DNA from: Candidatus Chloroheliales bacterium
Lineage (GTDB): Bacteria; Chloroflexota; Chloroflexia; QHBQ01
Length of the DNA stretch: 9,880 bases
Direction: 5' to 3'
Assembly: GCA_003243865.1 (NCBI GenBank)
Contig: QHBQ01000196.1
Location: forward strand, 822 to 10,701
Below the pieces are notes generated by a model. It had not been told where the DNA came from. It did not search any database and saw only the letters and a list, made by a program, of their open reading frames with translations. A program made the translations under genes and the position numbers. Below, one piece after another: positions 5,975-9,880 of the stretch (within the stretch, counting starts at the first letter, position 1; each line of letters begins with the position of its first letter).

Positions 5975-7717
5975 CTAGGTGCCGCCAACCGGGGTGGGGG
6001 TGACGATGTTGATGGGGGCGGTGATATTGACCGGCGAGTTGAAGCGGCTCCAGTCAAATTGAGCGGTGACCGGGGTGCTGCCGCTGCTGCCCGTGACTAG
6101 CAGGCGGCGCACCGTCTTGTCGGGGGCAATCCAGAACTCTAGTGTTGTGCCGCTCAGGCCGCTGGTGTCCTTGCCGTAGAGCGCGGCAGCGTCAACGCTG
6201 AGGTGGCGGGTGGCCTGGCCCGCGATAGTTTCGCTGCCGAGATCACGCACTGAGGAGGCGAAGCCGGATGGTTGCAAGCCGCCGATGTCGCGCCACACCT
6301 GGTTAAAGTAGTATTTGACATTGACAAACAGGTCGTTGGGGCTGGGCAGCCAGGTCGTGCCGCCGTCAGCGCTGTAGTATTGCTGGTTACCGACGGTGAT
6401 AACGTTGTAGGTGGTGCCAGCGGCATCATAGGTAAAGCTGCTGGCACCGGAGGTCTGCACATCACCGCTGAGGATGTAGGTTTTGCCCCCGGTGTGTGAA
6501 CTCTGCTCCAGGTGGAAGCTGCTCATGCCCTTCATCCGGTTGGCGGCGTCAACCAGCAACTGGGCAAGTTCGGGACTGCCCCCACCGGTCGGAGTAATCT
6601 GCGCTGCGCCACCCTTGTCCCTGACCCGGATGCTGATGATCTGGTCGCCGATCTGCATGGCGTCCACAACGTCCATGCCCGATGTCACCTGGCCGATCAG
6701 GGTGTAGCCGCCATTTGGCTTGCCGCTGCTGTCGAGGGTAGTGTTGAGGAAGGTGAAGTTCTGATACTTGACGGCGAGGGTAGCGCTCACGTCCTTGACG
6801 ATAAAGAACTGGCTGTCGTTGCTGTAGGTGATGGCGCTAGTGCGAGCGATGCCGACCGAGCCGCTCTTGTAGGGGATTTTGTTCAGTTCGGTGGGGATAT
6901 CGCCGCCGCCGGTGCCGTTGCCCTGGGGGTCGTTGCCCTGCAACACCCAGTCCTCGACGCGATGGAAGGTGTGGCCGTCATACTGACCGGAGTTCGCCAT
7001 GTTCTCGTAGACGGCAATGGTGTTGGGCGCGGCGTTGGGGTAGAGATCAATCACGATGTTACCCCGCTGGGTCGCAACGATCATCTCTTTGGTAGCAATA
7101 CCTTTGTCCACATCAATCAGCAGCGGGCCGGGGCTGGGGGTGGTGCGTGGCATTGGGGTAGCGACAATCGGCGGCAACACGCTGGTAGCCTGGCCGCCGT
7201 TGGCAGTCGGGCTGGGCAGGGCGAAAGTGGGTAGGCTCTCGGCAGCGGTAGCCGATGCTTCGATGGCCGGGGTGGCAGCCTCAGCGGTCGGGGTATCAGC
7301 CTCAGCAGTGGGGGTGGCAATCTCAGTGGTCGGGGTGTCAGCCTCAGCAGTGGGGGTGGCAATCGGCGTCGGCGTGTTGGTAAACGACTGCAGGTTGTTG
7401 CCGCCCTTGTTGAAGATTAGGAGGTAGCCACCGACTCCGCCAACCAGCAGGATGAGGATGATGACGATGATCAGCGGCAGGCTGCTGCCCTTCTTGACCG
7501 TAGCCTGGGTATAGCTTGGCGGCGGATAGCCGAAGCTACTCGGCGGGGTGCTGTAAATCTGCTGCTGATAGGGAGGGGTGGAAGGGATACCGGGCGGGGG
7601 CAGCGGCGCATTGGTGACGCTGCCCTGAGCGGTCAGGTCATTGCCGCACTCGCCGCAGAAGCGCTCGCCAGGAACGGCCAGGGTGCCGCAGCGGGCGCAA
7701 TACTGAGGATTGGTCAT
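5975..7717 (-). CDS. Membrane-anchored protein: zinc ribbon, cyclophilin-type peptidyl-prolyl isomerase, LppX-like C-terminal domain
   Basis: 580 residues from the ATG at 7717. The order is: zinc ribbon C7-x2-C10...C21-x2-C24 (YCARCGTLAVPGERFCGECG), a Pro/Tyr/Ser-rich stretch (about 38-75), a KK-flanked membrane span (about 81-102), a Thr/Pro/Ala/Glu repeat linker (about 114-165), a cyclophilin domain (about 208-368), then about 383-572. The cyclophilin domain has FHRV with R253, LQGNDPQGNGTGGGDIP, NDSQFFIV and GYTLIGQVTSGMDVVDAM, all hallmarks of the family. The last domain (MSSFHLEQSSHTGG, QQYYSADGGTTWLPSP, TLEFWIAPDKTVRRLLVTG) resembles LppX/LprG/LolA-type lipid-binding folds; that call is moderate. 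The zinc ribbon should be cytoplasmic and the rest outside (inference). AGAAGGA lies about 8 nt before this ATG; an in-frame TTG at 7780 lacks a ribosome site. Confidence 0.9.
   Translation of the reverse strand: MTNPQYCARCGTLAVPGERFCGECGNDLTAQGSVTNAPLPPPGIPSTPPYQQQIYSTPPSSFGYPPPSYTQATVKKGSSLPLIIVIILILLVGGVGGYLLIFNKGGNNLQSFTNTPTPIATPTAEADTPTTEIATPTAEADTPTAEAATPAIEASATAAESLPTFALPSPTANGGQATSVLPPIVATPMPRTTPSPGPLLIDVDKGIATKEMIVATQRGNIVIDLYPNAAPNTIAVYENMANSGQYDGHTFHRVEDWVLQGNDPQGNGTGGGDIPTELNKIPYKSGSVGIARTSAITYSNDSQFFIVKDVSATLAVKYQNFTFLNTTLDSSGKPNGGYTLIGQVTSGMDVVDAMQIGDQIISIRVRDKGGAAQITPTGGGSPELAQLLVDAANRMKGMSSFHLEQSSHTGGKTYILSGDVQTSGASSFTYDAAGTTYNVITVGNQQYYSADGGTTWLPSPNDLFVNVKYYFNQVWRDIGGLQPSGFASSVRDLGSETIAGQATRHLSVDAAALYGKDTSGLSGTTLEFWIAPDKTVRRLLVTGSSGSTPVTAQFDWSRFNSPVNITAPINIVTPTPVGGT
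7235..7360 (-). repeat. 42-bp coding repeats giving a 14-residue Thr/Pro/Ala/Glu linker
   Basis: Three 14-residue units (pattern ATPTAEADTPTxEx, the last one degenerate) span residues about 120-161. At DNA level a 27-bp block recurs exactly at 7296-7322 and 7338-7364, giving a 42-bp period. The stretch is a flexible, probably extracytoplasmic spacer between the membrane anchor and the cyclophilin domain. Copy number is likely to vary between strains. Confidence 0.8.
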
Positions 7718-7801
7718 CGCTAAATCCTTCTCGTTGGTAATGCCGACAAGCGGTTTGCTCACAATAATTCCCCTTGCCAATCACGCTGGTTCTACGCTGC
7801 A

Positions 7802-7830
7802 AGTGTAGCATCGTAGCCGAGGCTTGTCAA
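7802..7830 (-). promoter_or_regulatory. Sigma-70-type promoter of the zinc-ribbon/cyclophilin gene (and probably murI)
   Basis: On the minus strand TTGACA (7830-7825, perfect) is followed after 17 nt by TACACT (7807-7802), preceded by TG at the extended -10 position (TGC before TACACT). The leader to the ATG at 7717 is about 78 nt. I see no hairpin terminator between the cruF-like stop (7860) and this promoter. Confidence 0.75.
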
Positions 7831-7859
7831 GCAAAATCCGACCCCATCACCCCGCGCAC

Positions 7860-8720
7860 TCAGAACCTGATGCGCAAGACATTCACCAATGCCCGCCCGC
7901 CGAGCGTAAGCGCGAGCGCGGCCAGCAGGCCGGTAACGATATAGCCGTGCGCGAACGCGACCACGCCGAAGAGCAGCGCGTTCATGATATAGAGCGCCGG
8001 GGGGAGGAAGGCGAAGGCGGGGCGCGACGCTGGGTTGCCGATCAGGCGGGCAGCCAGCAGCGCCATCAGCCCGCCGATCACCGCCCAGGCAATAAAGTTC
8101 TGTGCGGGGATGCCATAGTACACCCCACCGCGCTGCCAGAGCCAGTAGCCGCTAACATGAACGGCTACTGGCTCGATTAGCAGGTCCAGCAGCATGGTGA
8201 GCAACCCCGCTACCACAAGAGTGAGGAGTGAGGAGTGAGGAGTAATGAATGAAAACCTTTTAACTTGTAGGGGCGAACCGTTGTTCGCCCTGCTCCTCCC
8301 CTGTAGGGGCGAACCGTTGTTCGCCCTAGCCGAAGTTATCGCATTGGCAACGTACCAGGAGGCGAGTACGACGGTGAGCCAGGCGAAGGGGATGGCGAGC
8401 GGAACGGTAAGTAGCAGCGGGGTGAGCACGGTGGTGTACTGGTAGGGGCCGAAGATGAGGCCACTGCGCACCCCCAGGTACTCTACGGCGAAGGAGAGTA
8501 GCAGCACCGCGCCCGCGAAGCCGATGCCGCGGCCAATCCCGCGATTGACCACTACCCACAGCACCGCGCTGAGACCAGCCAGGACGAGTAGCAGGCTGTT
8601 CACCCATTCACTGTTTGGATATTTGATGTCGAGGGCCAGCAATACTACACCGGGGACGTAGATAAAGGCATACGCGCCGAAGCTACTGAGCATCAGCACG
8701 CGGGTGACGGGGTTGTTCAT
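7860..8720 (-). CDS. CruF-type carotenoid 1',2'-hydratase-like membrane protein with an in-frame repeat insertion
   Basis: 286 residues with about seven membrane spans. Diagnostic blocks of the DUF422/CruF family are present: EYLGVRSGLIFGPYQYTTVL (about 80-99), TVPLAIPFAWL (105-115), and LLDLLIEPVAVHVSGYWLW (about 177-195) leading to YYGIPAQNFIAW. The family adds water across the psi-end double bond of carotenoids such as gamma-carotene, lycopene or bisanhydrobacterioruberin in the membrane. Residues about 131-167, between two spans, do not fit the family: they contain RANNGSPLQ twice and are encoded by two palindromic repeats plus a GTGAGGA microsatellite (8219-8330). The frame stays open and the family blocks on both sides are intact. 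The ATG at 8720 is 9 nt after the SDR stop, so the two genes are probably co-transcribed. The exact substrate is not readable. Confidence 0.85.
   Translation of the reverse strand: MNNPVTRVLMLSSFGAYAFIYVPGVVLLALDIKYPNSEWVNSLLLVLAGLSAVLWVVVNRGIGRGIGFAGAVLLLSFAVEYLGVRSGLIFGPYQYTTVLTPLLLTVPLAIPFAWLTVVLASWYVANAITSARANNGSPLQGRSRANNGSPLQVKRFSFITPHSSLLTLVVAGLLTMLLDLLIEPVAVHVSGYWLWQRGGVYYGIPAQNFIAWAVIGGLMALLAARLIGNPASRPAFAFLPPALYIMNALLFGVVAFAHGYIVTGLLAALALTLGGRALVNVLRIRF
8219..8243. repeat. 7-bp tandem repeat (GTGAGGA) inside the cruF-like gene
   Basis: Three exact copies of GTGAGGA (8221-8241) plus partial units at both ends. With the two adjacent palindromes it makes up the part of the gene that lacks family similarity. 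It encodes the PHSSLLT stretch on the minus strand. Confidence 0.8.
8267..8326. repeat. Two identical GTAGGGGCG-family palindromes within the cruF-like coding sequence
   Basis: Exact 24-nt copies at 8267-8290 and 8303-8326, 36 nt apart start to start, so both are read in the same frame. Each forms an 8-bp stem (GGGCGAAC paired with GTTCGCCC) with a CGTT loop. On the minus strand each contributes the peptide RANNGSPLQ. The same 24 nt occur at 1251-1274 in the opposite orientation, and a covarying version is at 9560-9583. Confidence 0.9.
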
Positions 8721-8729
8721 CTCCAGCGG

Positions 8730-9539
8730 CTAGCTGGCAATCGCCTCGCCGCCGTCCACGCGAATCACATCGCCGGTAATCCAGGCGAGATCGGGACGAC
8801 TGAGCGCGGCGATGGTGCGGGCAATGTCCTGCGGCATAGTCAGCCTGCCGCCGGGGTTGAGTTCGAGCGCGCGGTTCGCCATCCGCTCGTTGCCAGGAAT
8901 CTTGCGTAGCGCGGGGGTGTCAGTCACGCCCGCCTCGATGCAGTTGACGCTGATACCGCGCGGGCCGAGTTCGAGCGCCAGTTGGCGCATATGCGACTCT
9001 AGCGCCGCCTTCGCTGCGCTAACCGCGCCGTAGGTGCTGAACACCCGCCGCGCCCCTGCGCTGGTCATCGCAAAGATGTGGCCGCCCGCCAGCATCAGGT
9101 TGCGGCGGATCAAGTCCTGCGCCCAGTAGACCAGGCTGTGGGCCATCACGTCGAGGGTCATATCCATGTTCTGCTGGGTGATCGCCTCGTCAGGGTTGTC
9201 GGCGATGAACGGCTTGAGCGTGCCGAAGGCGAGCGAGTGCATCATCACCTCAACACTGCCCTTGCGCGAGTCACCCTCGATGCCGAGGCGGGAAACAAGC
9301 TCGTCAAGCACCTGGGCGCGCTTCTCGGCGTTGGCGGCATTGACGTTGAAGTAGAGCGCCTCGCGCCCGGCAGCCTCGATGTCGGCCTTCACCTTGTCCA
9401 CATCGGGCATCGTGGTAGGGCGATCGAGGTGAACGCCGCAGATGTTGAAGCCATTTTTGGCGAGTTCGCGCGCGGTGGCCGCGCCGAAGCCGCTTGATGC
9501 CCCCAGGATCAGCGCCCAGCGCGCCATGTTGTTATCCAA
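8730..9539 (-). CDS. SDR-family reductase, FabL/FabI-like enoyl-ACP reductase type
   Basis: 269 residues from the TTG at 9539. The N-terminus has the Rossmann glycine motif G-A-S-S-G-F-G (residues 13-19). The active site reads FAMTSAGARRVFSTYGAVSAAKAALESH with Y170 and K177. The Tyr-x6-Lys spacing is that of FabI/FabL enoyl reductases, not the Tyr-x3-Lys of classical SDRs. RGISVNCIEAGVTDTPAL and the C-terminal ITGDVIRVDGGEAI are also typical. A role in fatty-acid synthesis (NAD(P)H reduction of enoyl-ACP) is the best guess; other SDR substrates are possible. Start choice: GGGAGG (9548-9553) is 8 nt before the TTG at 9539 but 20 nt before the in-frame ATG at 9527, so I prefer TTG; the ATG would give 265 residues. 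The frame is open further upstream, but that would run through a palindrome and the promoter's transcription start. Confidence 0.87.
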   Translation of the reverse strand: MDNNMARWALILGASSGFGAATARELAKNGFNICGVHLDRPTTMPDVDKVKADIEAAGREALYFNVNAANAEKRAQVLDELVSRLGIEGDSRKGSVEVMMHSLAFGTLKPFIADNPDEAITQQNMDMTLDVMAHSLVYWAQDLIRRNLMLAGGHIFAMTSAGARRVFSTYGAVSAAKAALESHMRQLALELGPRGISVNCIEAGVTDTPALRKIPGNERMANRALELNPGGRLTMPQDIARTIAALSRPDLAWITGDVIRVDGGEAIAS

Positions 9540-9547
9540 GCTAAGAT

Positions 9548-9553
9548 CCTCCC
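9548..9553 (-). promoter_or_regulatory. Ribosome binding site of the SDR gene, favouring a TTG start
   Basis: GGGAGG on the minus strand, 8 nt from the TTG at 9539 and 20 nt from the ATG at 9527. It lies 6 nt downstream of the palindrome at 9560-9584, so folding of that element could affect access to it (inference). Confidence 0.6.
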
Positions 9554-9559
9554 GTTGCT

Positions 9560-9584
9560 GTAGGGGCGCACGGCCGTGCGCCCT
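9560..9584. repeat. GTAGGGGCG-family palindromic element, copy in the SDR leader
   Basis: A perfect 20-bp palindrome (9564-9583: GGGCGCACGG and its complement) inside a 24-nt element with the same frame as the copies at 1251, 8267 and 8303. Relative to those, the stem pair A-T (8276/8285) is C-G here (9569/9578), so pairing is kept while bases change. Confidence 0.85.
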
Positions 9585-9619
9585 GCTGATATGCGTGACC
9601 CCTATTAATGAGTGGTCGA

Positions 9620-9648
9620 AGTCTAGCACTCAGGCAGGGGATTGTCAA
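9620..9648 (-). promoter_or_regulatory. Sigma-70-type promoter of the SDR/cruF-like operon
   Basis: On the minus strand a perfect TTGACA (9648-9643) is followed after 17 nt by TAGACT (9625-9620). The predicted start is near 9613, giving a leader of about 75 nt to the TTG start that includes the palindrome at 9560-9584. Confidence 0.72.
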
Positions 9649-9697
9649 GCGCATGGGGCAAGCCCACGTTCACCTCTAGGATAGAGCTAATCGTTAC

Positions 9698-9880
9698 TCA
9701 CAAGAGGAGGGGAGATAATGCCTGCCGCTCGAAGACCTCGTTGCCCATATCGGCGCGCAGCGCCTCACCGGCGGTGTTGGTGTCGAAGCGGAGCAGTTCG
9801 CCTGCGACTCGACCCCCTTGCCCGCGCCAGAGGTTTTCGCCCTCCGGCAGATAGCGATAGGTGTTGCCACTAAGCCGCGA
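9698..9880 (-). CDS. 3' end of an unidentified gene, cut by the right edge
   Basis: An open frame enters from the right edge and ends at TGA (9698-9700), giving 60 C-terminal residues. The visible peptide includes SGNTYRYLPEGENLWRG, then RVAGELLRFDTNTAGEALRA, then NEVFERQALSPLLL. It is soluble in character, with mixed charged residues and no membrane span. Codon use and GC-rich third positions resemble the neighbours, and no other frame here looks coding. I do not recognise the family. The 49 nt between its stop and the SDR promoter hold no obvious terminator. Confidence 0.5.
   Translation of the reverse strand, partial: SRLSGNTYRYLPEGENLWRGQGGRVAGELLRFDTNTAGEALRADMGNEVFERQALSPLLL

Noticed and set aside
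6512..7234. Plus-strand open frame (240 codons) opposite the cyclophilin domain
   Set aside because: The minus strand carries clear cyclophilin motifs over the same bases; the plus-strand product has no coherent features.
7718..7780. TTG start at 7780 for the zinc-ribbon/cyclophilin protein
   Set aside because: No ribosome site precedes it, whereas the ATG at 7717 has AGAAGGA at good spacing and starts right before the zinc ribbon.
8267..8326. Two identical palindromic repeats considered as a CRISPR array
   Set aside because: Only two repeats with a 12-nt gap, inside an open coding frame, no cas genes; CRISPR spacers are about 30 nt or longer.
9540..9629. Upstream extension of the SDR gene to 9629
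   Set aside because: It would run through the palindromic element and the predicted transcript start; the conserved SDR fold begins just after 9527-9539.

Overview
The window is GC-rich, densely coding DNA, almost certainly bacterial. The gene set points to the phylum Chloroflexota, probably class Chloroflexia (inference, moderate confidence). It includes a CruF-type carotenoid hydratase, a two-domain M16 peptidase, a zinc-ribbon/cyclophilin membrane protein, ECF sigma/anti-sigma pairs and many interspersed GC-rich palindromes. Only the M16 peptidase gene lies on the plus strand; the other nine genes recognised are on the minus strand. I see no rRNA, tRNA, CRISPR array, transposase or phage gene.

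Layout from left to right. 1-1112 (minus, running off the left edge) is a HlyD/MacA-type membrane-fusion protein with a coiled coil made of 26-27-residue repeats. 1113-1351 is intergenic and holds a palindrome and a 32-bp tandem hairpin repeat. 1352-3237 (minus) is a tight regulatory cluster: an ECF sigma factor, a zinc-binding transmembrane anti-sigma factor 3 nt downstream, then a polytopic membrane protein coupled by an ATGA overlap. Just upstream on the same strand is a Phd/YefM-type antitoxin without a recognisable toxin (3311-3673). A back-to-back promoter region (about 3733-3797) separates it from the plus-strand M16 peptidase (3832-5103). The 3' end of the peptidase gene overlaps that of the convergent glutamate racemase gene murI by 14 nt. 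Upstream of murI, probably in one transcript, is a long protein with an N-terminal zinc ribbon, one membrane span, a Thr/Pro/Ala/Glu repeat linker, a cyclophilin-type prolyl isomerase domain and a C-terminal LppX/LprG-like domain. Next come a CruF-like carotenoid 1',2'-hydratase and, 9 nt upstream of it, an SDR reductase resembling FabL/FabI enoyl-ACP reductases. An unidentified 3' gene fragment closes the window.

Three minus-strand promoters of the housekeeping sigma-70 type, each with a 17-nt spacer, can be read directly: before the antitoxin, before the zinc-ribbon/cyclophilin gene, and before the SDR gene. Two genes (ECF sigma and SDR) appear to use TTG starts with strong Shine-Dalgarno sequences 8 nt upstream.

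The most unusual signal is not a gene but a set of short GC-rich palindromic elements. One family (24 nt, beginning GTAGGGGCG) occurs four times: once between genes, once in a 5' leader, and twice in tandem inside the cruF-like reading frame, where it adds a duplicated RANNGSPLQ peptide without breaking the frame. A second C/G-run family forms the tandem hairpins at 1289-1352, and a related element sits inside the zinc-finger region of the anti-sigma gene. That copy carries a G10 homopolymer that could slip and switch the anti-sigma factor off. Both cases resemble, in principle, the protein-coding palindromic elements known from Rickettsia. I do not see a clear-cut new defence or metabolic system here.
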